A DNA stretch of 16,505 nt, from the NCBI GenBank assembly GCA_945877045.1, contig CAMCQW010000010.1, positions 1 to 16,505 of the forward strand, given 5' to 3'. The notes under the pieces were generated by a model. It had not been told where the DNA came from, made no database searches, and was given only the letters and a program-made list of their open reading frames with translations. Source of the stretch: Chryseobacterium gleum. GTDB lineage: Bacteria > Bacteroidota > Bacteroidia > Flavobacteriales_D > Crocinitomicaceae. Positions 1 to 6,457 of this stretch are shown here, piece after piece; the first letter of the stretch is position 1; the number at the start of each line of letters is the position of its first letter. The position numbers and the translations under genes are program-made.

Positions 1-13
1 CATTTTTTTATTT

Positions 14-601
14 TTAATGACTTAATACCACTTGATATTCCTTTAATTTTTCTGCTAATTGCTTTGTCGCATAAAACAAGCGAGATTTGACAGTCCCCTC
101 ATTGATTTCTAACACATCTGCAATTTCCTTTAGGGAGAATCCTTGAAGATGCCTAAGAGAAAATACATCGCGGTGTTTTTCATCCAATTGGATCAAGCTT
201 TTGTCAAATGCCGACATAAATATTTTATCTTGCACTTCATTAAAAACATTCACATCACTTTTAATCGAAATGTGATTGTCAATTCCTATCGAAGTATTTT
301 TCCTCACTTCTTTCCGCTTATATTCATTTTTGCACATGTTACATGCTACAGCAAACAACCAAGTTTTAAAAGAGCGAGTAACATCAAAAGATTGTGGCGA
401 GACAATAATCTTTGCAAAAATATCATGGACTAAATCTTCCGCTTTTTCACGATCACGCCAAAGCATTTTATTAAAATACCCAAACAATACACCCGAATAC
501 CTATGATATAACTCATCAAACGCACGCTTATCCCCTTTTGACAGCAAGGCCATCAATTCTTCATCAGCAATAGAATCATACTTTTTTTTAAGTAATAGCA
601 T
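14..601 (-). CDS. ECF-type RNA polymerase sigma factor (sigma-70 family)
   Basis: A 195-residue sigma factor that would direct RNA polymerase to a specific promoter set. Region 2 spans about residues 27-97, with AFDELYHRYS, the acidic core-binding stretch AEDLVHDIF (54-62) and SFKTWLFAVACN. Region 4 spans about 130-185, with the LDEKHRDVFSLR helix and the helix-turn-helix GFSLKEIADVLEINEGTVKSR. There is no region 1.1 or 3, as expected for the ECF group. I chose the ATG at 601 rather than the in-frame ATG at 649, because the upstream gene's TAA (605-603) is separated from it by one base (TAAGATG), which suggests translational coupling; the longer form would add 16 residues overlapping that gene. 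An anti-sigma factor could lie just past the window edge, which cannot be seen. The target regulon is unknown. Confidence 0.93.
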   Translation of the reverse strand: MLLLKKKYDSIADEELMALLSKGDKRAFDELYHRYSGVLFGYFNKMLWRDREKAEDLVHDIFAKIIVSPQSFDVTRSFKTWLFAVACNMCKNEYKRKEVRKNTSIGIDNHISIKSDVNVFNEVQDKIFMSAFDKSLIQLDEKHRDVFSLRHLQGFSLKEIADVLEINEGTVKSRLFYATKQLAEKLKEYQVVLSH

Positions 602-602
602 C

Positions 603-1781
603 TTAATGTTTCTTGATAAAGCTTTTTTTCCCAGATTTTCGTGCCGCAAGATCTATTTCTTTCTCTACCCATTCCAATTTCAATTCATCACCTAACGATG
701 CATATTCAGCTTTTAGAAAAAGTAACATGGGTAAATAGTTAGATGATAAATTATTGCTTTCTATTGATTGATATTGATTCATGTTTCGTTTTTCTAATGT
801 TTGATTCCATAATTTTTCATTACGTAATACTAAATCACCTTTCGATAACTTATTATTTTGTCGGTATTCAAAAACCAATCCAATTGGAAATAAAAACTCC
901 TTTATCGGGGATAAATATTCTCTTGGTAATGTCATAGACAAAGCGATGTTTTTATCGCTATTCAAATTACAAAAAGAAGCTAAATAGCTCGTGTTTATTG
1001 TATTACTCTTCGGTAGTAGGTATCCTTGCTTAGCCAAATGATAGCGATACGACTCACTTTGCATTAGATCCAACGAAATAGTAGTTAATTCAGAATGAAA
1101 ATTATTAACGTATTGTTGATAGGCAACACCATACGAATCAAAAAATCCATGGGTGATCAATACCTGATTTTCTGCGCCAGAGAGTAGTAAATCCTTTGCG
1201 TATGAGATAACTTCTTCAGAAAGTAAGTTATTGACTTGTAATTTTTCTAAATAGTTTATTGTCCCTACCGAATCATTTTTCACCATCGCATTTCCTAAAC
1301 ATTGTGATAATACTGTTGGATCTAAGGGAAACAATTGCTCCGCTTTACTTAATTCAGTTTCACGTTCAACGTTATAATTACCAGAGATGTAGTAGAATAA
1401 ATTATAGTCAAAAGAATTTGGATCTTCTTCTTTTAATATACGCACATCCTCATCCATTTTTTCTTGTAAAGGGGCATCGGCAGATCGAGAGCTTGGCTGA
1501 TTAGAAGCCGCCTTCTTTTTCTCAATAAATTTATCGGAAGTAGTACTAATAGATTTAATTTCCTGCTTTGAATTGGAGACAGCCTCCCTGTTTTTACTTG
1601 GTTTTTTCGTGCTAATTATTTCTACCTCATTCAAATTTTCCAATTGAATGGAATCCGTTACTATAATTGGACTTGATGAATTAGAATTGAATGATGAATT
1701 TATCACCTTATTTTCTTCCGGAGGCTGTGAAAATAAGATCGCAACTTGAAAAAACGAAATAGAAAAAATTAAAGTTTTCAT
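603..1781 (-). CDS. Exported protein of unknown function with a DUF2723-tail-like C-terminal half, in sigma factor operon
   Basis: A 392-residue protein. It begins with a short positively charged hydrophobic signal peptide ending near residue 18 (ILFS|QPP). A low-complexity Ser/Asn/Lys-rich linker follows to about 110. The region from about 150 to 200 is helical and TPR-like. Residues 205-255 (NQVLITHGFFDSYGVAYQQ, then a TTISLDLM segment) and 280-305 (IALSMTLPREYL...FPIGLVFEYR) resemble, by eye, the pattern at the soluble end of Bacteroidota DUF2723 proteins, where a 'GDND..P.WY.QE' segment is followed by 'vvNlsLl' and 'eGLayrl'. There are no transmembrane segments besides the signal, so it should lie in the periplasm or at the outer membrane. 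It is the promoter-proximal gene of the sigma operon and its stop codon is one base from the sigma start. A role as regulator or sensor for that sigma factor is inference from position only. Confidence 0.8.
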   Translation of the reverse strand: MKTLIFSISFFQVAILFSQPPEENKVINSSFNSNSSSPIIVTDSIQLENLNEVEIISTKKPSKNREAVSNSKQEIKSISTTSDKFIEKKKAASNQPSSRSADAPLQEKMDEDVRILKEEDPNSFDYNLFYYISGNYNVERETELSKAEQLFPLDPTVLSQCLGNAMVKNDSVGTINYLEKLQVNNLLSEEVISYAKDLLLSGAENQVLITHGFFDSYGVAYQQYVNNFHSELTTISLDLMQSESYRYHLAKQGYLLPKSNTINTSYLASFCNLNSDKNIALSMTLPREYLSPIKEFLFPIGLVFEYRQNNKLSKGDLVLRNEKLWNQTLEKRNMNQYQSIESNNLSSNYLPMLLFLKAEYASLGDELKLEWVEKEIDLAARKSGKKSFIKKH

Positions 1782-1904
1782 GGTATTTTTTTTTCAATTA
1801 CAACTCTAAGGCAAGAAGGTTCAATCTAATGTATAATTAAAAATAATGAATAAAGGTATTTATTTATTATTGATTGAAAATTGAACAATAAAAAGAAAAA
1901 CGAA

Positions 1905-1938
1905 TTGTTTATTAAAACCCTAATAATACGTAGATTTG
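1905..1938 (+). promoter_or_regulatory. Candidate Bacteroidota promoter for the beta-helix lipoprotein gene
   Basis: TAGATTTG at 1931-1938 fits the Bacteroidota -7 consensus TAnnTTTG exactly. A TTG at 1905-1907 lies 23 bases upstream, at the long end of the reported -33 spacing. Transcription would begin near 1943-1946, about 10 bases before the ATG at 1953. No other feature is visible in this 171-base divergent intergenic region apart from A/T runs. No matching -7 motif was found for the opposite-strand operon. Confidence 0.4.
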
Positions 1939-1952
1939 CCCCTTGAAGAACC

Positions 1953-3338
1953 ATGAAAAATAAACTAATTTCTTTCATTCTCTTTAGTTTCGTGCTCGGA
2001 TTACTATCCCTTACTGCAAGTTGTGGGAAAAATAATTCGTTTTCAAAAAAACACTTGAGTTTTTCCTTAGACACCTTGGTTTTTGACACCGTTTTTACCA
2101 CTATTGGTTCAACTACGCAACAATTTAAGATCTATAACAACGAAAAAAAAACGCTTGTCATCGAGGAAATTGAATTAATGGGGGGCGCCAATTCTTTTTT
2201 CAGAATGAATGTTGATGGGATAAGCCAAAACATAATTAAAGACACCAAGATATTGGGTAATGACAGTCTTTTCGCCTTTGTTGAAGTAACCTTAACTACC
2301 AATGGACAAACACTCCCATTAATTATTGAGGATTCTATTCGATTTCGGACCAATGGCGTGGATCAATATGTAAAATTAGCTGTTTGGGGACAAGACGCTT
2401 ATTTTCATTATAAGGACCTTAACGAAGGAACGTGGGCAAATGATAAGCCACATGTTATTTATGGATATGCAGCCGTAGATTCGGCTAAAACATTAACAAT
2501 TCCTGCCGGGACACAAATACATTTACACAAAAACTCCTTGCTTTATGTCTATAAATCTACGTTGCATGTTGAAGGAAATTTGGGCAACGAAGTTGTTTTT
2601 AAAGGCGATCGACTCGAACAAATGTATCAAGATGTGGAAGGACAATATTATGGAATATACTTTCACGAGGCAAAAGAATCCACCATCAACTATGCGATTA
2701 TTAAAAATGGAACTTCCGGAATTCATGTCTATTCGAATGATAACGCCAACCCAAATTATACGCTAACAGTAAGTAATACTAAAATATTCAACCATTCAAG
2801 GTATGGCATCTTCATTTATTCTGGAGGAAAAGTCAAGGCCGAAAATTGCATAATTTCTAAATGTGGCACGCATGCCCTCATAGTATTGGAAGGAGGCGAT
2901 TTTAATTTTAACCATTGTGATTTACTTGGATATGGCAATTCTCAAGCTCCTGCTGTAGGGATTAGTAATTTTTATAACGATTTTTTTAATGGAACAACTA
3001 ACGTTGGATCCATTAATGAAGGCAAATTCTATAATTGTATTATTACTGGAAATTTAAGCAGTGAATTTGCCATCGATACCATCCAAATGAACGGAGTAAA
3101 CTTAAATTTTGATATAAAAAATTGTTTGATTCGCTCTGAAATTAATTACACAGATCCCTTCTACGAAAATATATTATGGAATGACAATCCATTATTTGAA
3201 GATACTGACCAAGGAGATTTTTTATTTACGACTAATTCCACACTAAACGGAAATGGAATAGTGACAACCGTCACGAATGATATTTATGGCTCACCAAGAA
3301 ATAATCCCCCAGACATTGGTGCGGTAGAATTAAATTAA
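1953..3338 (+). CDS. Secreted lipoprotein with right-handed parallel beta-helix repeats
   Basis: A 461-residue lipoprotein. The signal peptide MKNKLISFILFSF... ends in the lipobox LTASC, so Cys24 would be lipidated and the protein anchored in the inner or outer membrane. Residues 35-145 form a beta-rich N-terminal domain (DTLVFDTVFTTIGSTTQQF, a pattern common in Bacteroidota surface proteins). From about 170 to 400 there are repeated short strands typical of a parallel beta-helix: YGIYFHEAKESTINYAIIK, SGIHVYSN, NTKIFNHSRYGIFIYSGG, ENCIISKCGTHALIVLEGG and KFYNCIITGN. The end, NDIYGSPRNNPPDIGAVELN, matches the 'PDiGAyE' ending seen in many Bacteroidota beta-helix proteins (choice-of-anchor Q type). 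Beta-helix proteins often bind or cleave polysaccharides, but no catalytic residues can be assigned. It stands alone and converges on mdh. Confidence 0.88.
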   Translation: MKNKLISFILFSFVLGLLSLTASCGKNNSFSKKHLSFSLDTLVFDTVFTTIGSTTQQFKIYNNEKKTLVIEEIELMGGANSFFRMNVDGISQNIIKDTKILGNDSLFAFVEVTLTTNGQTLPLIIEDSIRFRTNGVDQYVKLAVWGQDAYFHYKDLNEGTWANDKPHVIYGYAAVDSAKTLTIPAGTQIHLHKNSLLYVYKSTLHVEGNLGNEVVFKGDRLEQMYQDVEGQYYGIYFHEAKESTINYAIIKNGTSGIHVYSNDNANPNYTLTVSNTKIFNHSRYGIFIYSGGKVKAENCIISKCGTHALIVLEGGDFNFNHCDLLGYGNSQAPAVGISNFYNDFFNGTTNVGSINEGKFYNCIITGNLSSEFAIDTIQMNGVNLNFDIKNCLIRSEINYTDPFYENILWNDNPLFEDTDQGDFLFTTNSTLNGNGIVTTVTNDIYGSPRNNPPDIGAVELN

Positions 3339-3342
3339 AAAA

Positions 3343-3364
3343 AAAAGCGCTAAAAAGCGCTTTT
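3343..3364. terminator. Bidirectional rho-independent terminator between the lipoprotein gene and mdh
   Basis: An 8-bp perfect stem, AAAAGCGC (3343-3350) and GCGCTTTT (3357-3364), encloses a 6-base loop, TAAAAA. The run of A on the left continues back to 3337, so each strand has a U-tract after the hairpin. It sits 4 bases past the lipoprotein stop codon and 19 bases past the mdh stop codon, so it can serve both convergent genes. Confidence 0.85.
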
Positions 3365-3383
3365 AATATAATTCTTAAGTCAG

Positions 3384-4322
3384 TTATGCATTAGCATTCA
3401 TAGCATCTAATACATCCATTACACTTTTTACGGCTTCAACCGATTCAGCTAAGAGAACTTTTTCTTCTTGGTTCAAATCCAATTCAATAATTTTCTCGAT
3501 GCCATTTTTGCCCAATATAACTGGTACACCTAAATAAATATTACTGAAGCCATATTCACCTTGTAACCATGCACAAACAGGGAATATTCTTCGTTGATCA
3601 CGAACAATTGCTTCCACCATTTGAGCAGCAGCTGCTCCAGGAGCATACCAGGCTGAAGTACCAAGCAATTTAACGATTTCTCCACCGCCAAACTTAGTGC
3701 GCTCGATGATCTCATTTAATTTTTCTTCTTCAATTAACTCCGTAACTGGAATACCTGCAACAGTTGTATATCTTGGAAGCGGCACCATCGTATCACCATG
3801 TCCACCCATCAACACTGCTTGAATATCTTTTGGAGAAACATTTAACTCCGTTGCTAAAAAAGCTCGATAACGAGCGGTGTCTAGCACACCCGCCATTCCG
3901 AAAACTTTGTTTGGGTCTATTTTTGCATTTAAATAAGCACAATAAGTCATTACATCTAAAGGATTAGACACAACAATAATAATGGCATTAGGAGAATGCT
4001 TAACAATATTTTCAGTAACCGTCTTTACAATTCCCGCATTGGTGGCAATTAAATCATCTCTTGACATACCAGGCTTACGAGGCAATCCAGAAGTAATAAC
4101 TACAACATCAGAATCCTTTGTTTTAGAATAATCACTGGTCGAACCAATTACCCTTGAATCATACTGATTTATTGGTGCCGTTTGCCAAATATCTAAGGCT
4201 TTTCCCTCAGCAAACCCTTCTTTGATATCCAACAAAATTATTTCATTGGCAATTTCACGATAAGCAAGGACATCAGCGCAAGTAGCACCCACATTTCCAG
4301 CTCCTACAACAGTTACTTTCAT
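3384..4322 (-). CDS. mdh: Malate dehydrogenase
   Basis: This enzyme interconverts L-malate and oxaloacetate with NAD+/NADH in the cytoplasm, as part of the TCA cycle. At 312 residues it has the usual length for the LDH-like bacterial MDH group. Visible landmarks are the Rossmann loop GAGNVG (7-12), Asp32 at the end of strand 2 (favouring NAD over NADP), the substrate loop GLPRKPGMSRDDL (79-91), VVSNPLDVMTY (117-127), LDTARYR with Asp148 and Arg151, and catalytic His175 in GGHGD. Arg82, in place of the Gln found in lactate dehydrogenases, indicates malate specificity; Arg88 is the second substrate arginine. The gene is monocistronic by appearance: it shares a bidirectional terminator with the convergent lipoprotein gene and faces away from the sigma operon. 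No clear promoter motif was found in the 138 bases upstream. Confidence 0.97.
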   Translation of the reverse strand: MKVTVVGAGNVGATCADVLAYREIANEIILLDIKEGFAEGKALDIWQTAPINQYDSRVIGSTSDYSKTKDSDVVVITSGLPRKPGMSRDDLIATNAGIVKTVTENIVKHSPNAIIIVVSNPLDVMTYCAYLNAKIDPNKVFGMAGVLDTARYRAFLATELNVSPKDIQAVLMGGHGDTMVPLPRYTTVAGIPVTELIEEEKLNEIIERTKFGGGEIVKLLGTSAWYAPGAAAAQMVEAIVRDQRRIFPVCAWLQGEYGFSNIYLGVPVILGKNGIEKIIELDLNQEEKVLLAESVEAVKSVMDVLDAMNANA

Positions 4323-4360
4323 TTCAAAAATTTAGTTAATAATATTAAGCACGAAATTAA

Positions 4361-4368
4361 TATATTTG
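4361..4368 (+). promoter_or_regulatory. Possible -7 element for the sigma/anti-sigma operon
   Basis: TATATTTG fits TAnnTTTG on the plus strand, in the gap between the divergent mdh and sigma factor genes. No TTG is found at the expected 17-23 base spacing, and the implied leader would be about 85 bases. An ECF sigma factor may also use its own, unrecognised promoter here. Confidence 0.2.
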
Positions 4369-4460
4369 AAGTAGAATAAATGAATTTTGAAATCTTTTTC
4401 GGGGTAAATTATAAATAAGGCAACCCAAAACAGACCCTTACGTTTTTAAGTTGAAACACA

Positions 4461-5033
4461 TTGGAGAATATTGACAAAATAAAACAAATTATAGAAGGTT
4501 GCCTTCGGAAAGACAGACGGTCTCAAGAAGCCTTTTTTAAATTGTATTATGGAAAAATGATGTCTGTTTGTCTTCGATACATAAGTGATCGGGACAGCGC
4601 ACAAGAAGTTCTTCAAGATGGTTTTATTAAGGTCTTTGAAAAATTGGAACATTTTGATTTCCGTGGCTCGATTGAAGGGTGGCTGAGGCGTATTATATCT
4701 AATACCGCAATAGATGCTATTCGAAAGGCTAAACGGAATCCATTTCTTACCGACAACGACAATGATTTTAAACAGTTAGCTGAAAATGAACTAGAAAAAA
4801 AAGAGAATCTTATCTATATGGAACTAAAAGCAAAAGTTGCTATGGACGAGATTCAAAAATTATCACCAGCTTACCGTACTGTTTTTAATTTATATGTTTT
4901 TGAGGAATATTCACATAAAGAAATAAGTGAAATTCTAGGTATAAGCGAAGGGACATCAAAATCCAATTTATCCAAGGCAAAAGTAAATTTACAGAACAGA
5001 TTAAGTATTAAATTTTCAAAAATTGAAGAATGA
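4461..5033 (+). CDS. ECF-type RNA polymerase sigma factor
   Basis: A 190-residue ECF sigma factor. Region 2 is at about residues 22-92 (SQEAFFKLYYGKMMSVCLRY, then the core-binding helix DSAQEVLQDGFIKVFE and GSIEGWLRRIISNTAIDAIRK). Region 4 is at about 127-178 (MDEIQKLSPAYRTVFNLYV and the helix-turn-helix YSHKEISEILGISEGTSKSNL). The only usable start that keeps the whole of region 2 is TTG at 4461: a stop codon lies in frame at 4452-4454, and the first in-frame ATG (4557) would remove the first helix of region 2. The gene overlaps the next by four bases (ATGA at 5030-5033), the normal arrangement for a sigma factor with its anti-sigma factor. The promoters it recognises cannot be deduced. Confidence 0.94.
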   Translation: MENIDKIKQIIEGCLRKDRRSQEAFFKLYYGKMMSVCLRYISDRDSAQEVLQDGFIKVFEKLEHFDFRGSIEGWLRRIISNTAIDAIRKAKRNPFLTDNDNDFKQLAENELEKKENLIYMELKAKVAMDEIQKLSPAYRTVFNLYVFEEYSHKEISEILGISEGTSKSNLSKAKVNLQNRLSIKFSKIEE

Positions 5034-6280
5034 CAAATAAAAATATAGAAGAACTTTTCAAACAGGCACTTGATGGGCACGAATTGCCCTACGATGCGTC
5101 TGCATGGAAGGGTTTAACTAACAAATTAGATAAAAACATTCCTGCACAAAGCCCCGTTAAAGTATGGCGATGGGTTTTGGGGTCCCTTGTATTAATCTCC
5201 ATTACATCACTTTTACTTTGGAATAATGCCAAAGAAACGAGCAATACCAAAAAGAATGAAATTGGTGAAAACAGTTCAAAAAAGAACAAGCCAACTAAAA
5301 TTGAAAAGTCGACTAATAAACAAGACATAACTATTCAGAACAATAAAAAGCAAGAAGTAGCTATTACTCAAGAAAATGTTTTTGAAATTCCAACGATTGA
5401 TACTGACTACAATGAAAATTTAAATGTAGATGAAATTCAAAAGGAAGAAATTATTAGCACAGACGAACAAGATAATCCAGTAGCGAAGAATGAAAATGAC
5501 ATGACAATAAATTCAAGTCTCGTTTATCCTACCCTATCTTTCAATTGCATTGGAGATCAAAAGGTGCTTTCAAATAAAAACGCTACTGATTTAGTTCTTG
5601 TTACACCAAGTAATCAACAATTAATTATACCTGCGAAAAGTGAAACTTCTGTTACCATAGAAGAAAAAGGCTACTATCGAATAGGTACAATGTCCTCTGT
5701 GGGTATATTCAACGAACATACCACCCAATTGGTGAATGAATCCCCAACTATGGATTTTAGTCTTGAAGACCTAAATTACATAAACGGGCTTCCTACCTTG
5801 CCGATTAACATTAAGTCTAATGAAACGACAATAGCTATTTATCTTAATAATAAGTTAGTCGGATCAAACCTTAAAGAGACTGAAATTTATCTATTTAAGA
5901 AAGGTGATAATCAAATAACCGTTTCATGCAGCAATGAATTTAATTGTAAAGCATCCATCACAAAAACGGTTAACACTATTGAAGATTATAATTTACTTGC
6001 TGTAAATGCTTTCGATCCCTTTTCAAATGACGCAAGAAAAAGTACTTTCATGCCTTTTGCACTTACCCAAAGAAAGACCGCATTCAACTTAATAATTATT
6101 GACCCTTCAGATGGAGGAATAGTTTTTGAATCAAGTGATGCAAGCAATGCATGGGATGGCTATGACAAACGAAACGGCAAGATGGCTGCGGCCAATAAGG
6201 CCTACATTTGGAAAGTAAATATTGCAAATCCAGAACACAAAGAAAACATCGAATATAAAGGTACAATTGTACGCTTGTAA
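5030..6280 (+). CDS. Presumed anti-sigma factor: single-pass membrane protein with CHU_C/T9SS type-B-like C-terminal domain
   Basis: A 416-residue protein. A short cytoplasmic segment (1-44, containing EELFKQALDGHELPYDASAWKGL) resembles the N-termini of Bacteroidota membrane proteins encoded beside ECF sigma factors. One transmembrane helix follows at about 46-64. A Lys/Asn/Glu-rich linker runs to about 165, and two beta-rich segments occupy 166-240 and 245-315. The last 90 residues (about 327-416) read like a gliding-motility/CHU_C domain: VNAFDPFSND, STFMPF, then FNLIIIDPSDGGIVFES, NAWDGYDKRNGK, AYIWKVNI and the terminal YKGTIVRL, which match the family pattern 'NaFsPNgDG.NDtF.p...I.d..G..VFes...W.WDG...g....YvWkv...G.v.LiR'. 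The 'PNGDG' signature is replaced by DPFSND. Four-base overlap with the sigma gene supports co-regulation. Anti-sigma function is inference from position and topology; the domain match is by eye. Confidence 0.78.
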   Translation: MTNKNIEELFKQALDGHELPYDASAWKGLTNKLDKNIPAQSPVKVWRWVLGSLVLISITSLLLWNNAKETSNTKKNEIGENSSKKNKPTKIEKSTNKQDITIQNNKKQEVAITQENVFEIPTIDTDYNENLNVDEIQKEEIISTDEQDNPVAKNENDMTINSSLVYPTLSFNCIGDQKVLSNKNATDLVLVTPSNQQLIIPAKSETSVTIEEKGYYRIGTMSSVGIFNEHTTQLVNESPTMDFSLEDLNYINGLPTLPINIKSNETTIAIYLNNKLVGSNLKETEIYLFKKGDNQITVSCSNEFNCKASITKTVNTIEDYNLLAVNAFDPFSNDARKSTFMPFALTQRKTAFNLIIIDPSDGGIVFESSDASNAWDGYDKRNGKMAAANKAYIWKVNIANPEHKENIEYKGTIVRL

Positions 6281-6303
6281 GAATCATTAATAAGTTTCAT
6301 AAG

Positions 6304-6339
6304 TAAGGATTATTTTCACGGATAATCCTTATTTTTGTT
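6304..6339 (+). terminator. Rho-independent terminator of the sigma/anti-sigma operon
   Basis: A 10-bp perfect stem, TAAGGATTAT (6304-6313) with ATAATCCTTA (6322-6331), encloses an 8-base loop and is followed by TTTTTGTTT. Flanking A-U and G-U pairs can lengthen the stem. It lies 23 bases after the anti-sigma stop codon and separates this operon from the mutL run. Confidence 0.85.
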
Positions 6340-6349
6340 TACTATTCTT

Positions 6350-6457
6350 ATGGCGCTAATCATTCAATACAGAAACAATACCTTTATTATATCTCCTGCT
6401 AGATTGGAAGCTATTAGTTCAGATTTACTAATCGGAATAAAATCAACTAATTCATGA
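6350..6457 (+). CDS. Putative 35-residue small protein or leader peptide overlapping mutL
   Basis: An ATG at 6350 opens a 35-codon reading frame (MALIIQYRNN... to ...GIKSTNS) whose TGA at 6455-6457 overlaps the mutL ATG at 6454 in an ATGA arrangement, the same coupling seen elsewhere in the window. It fills almost all the space between the preceding terminator and mutL. A possible -7 element TATTTTTG (6330-6337) overlaps the terminator's U-tract and would give a very short leader. The peptide has no transmembrane segment or recognised motif. It could be a translated leader that couples ribosomes into mutL, or a chance open frame; a 35-codon frame can arise by chance in this composition. Confidence 0.35.
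   Translation: MALIIQYRNNTFIISPARLEAISSDLLIGIKSTNS

Noticed and set aside
1..3. CAT at the left edge could be the reverse-strand ATG of a gene following the sigma factor, perhaps an anti-sigma factor
   Set aside because: Only a start codon is visible, 10 bases after the sigma stop; there is no coding sequence to judge.
1884..1909. Inverted repeat AACAAT...ATTGTT between the divergent lipoprotein and sigma operons, a possible operator
   Set aside because: Only six base pairs with a 14-base spacer in very AT-rich sequence, so chance is a sufficient explanation.
4461..6280. The sigma/membrane-protein pair as a SusCD-type FecI/FecR polysaccharide system
   Set aside because: The membrane protein lacks a recognisable FecR domain and no TonB-dependent receptor (SusC) or SusD gene is adjacent.
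6330..6337. TATTTTTG as a -7 promoter element for mutL
   Set aside because: It overlaps the terminator's T-tract, has no -33 partner, and a match in a T-run is easily fortuitous; mentioned only within the small-ORF entry.
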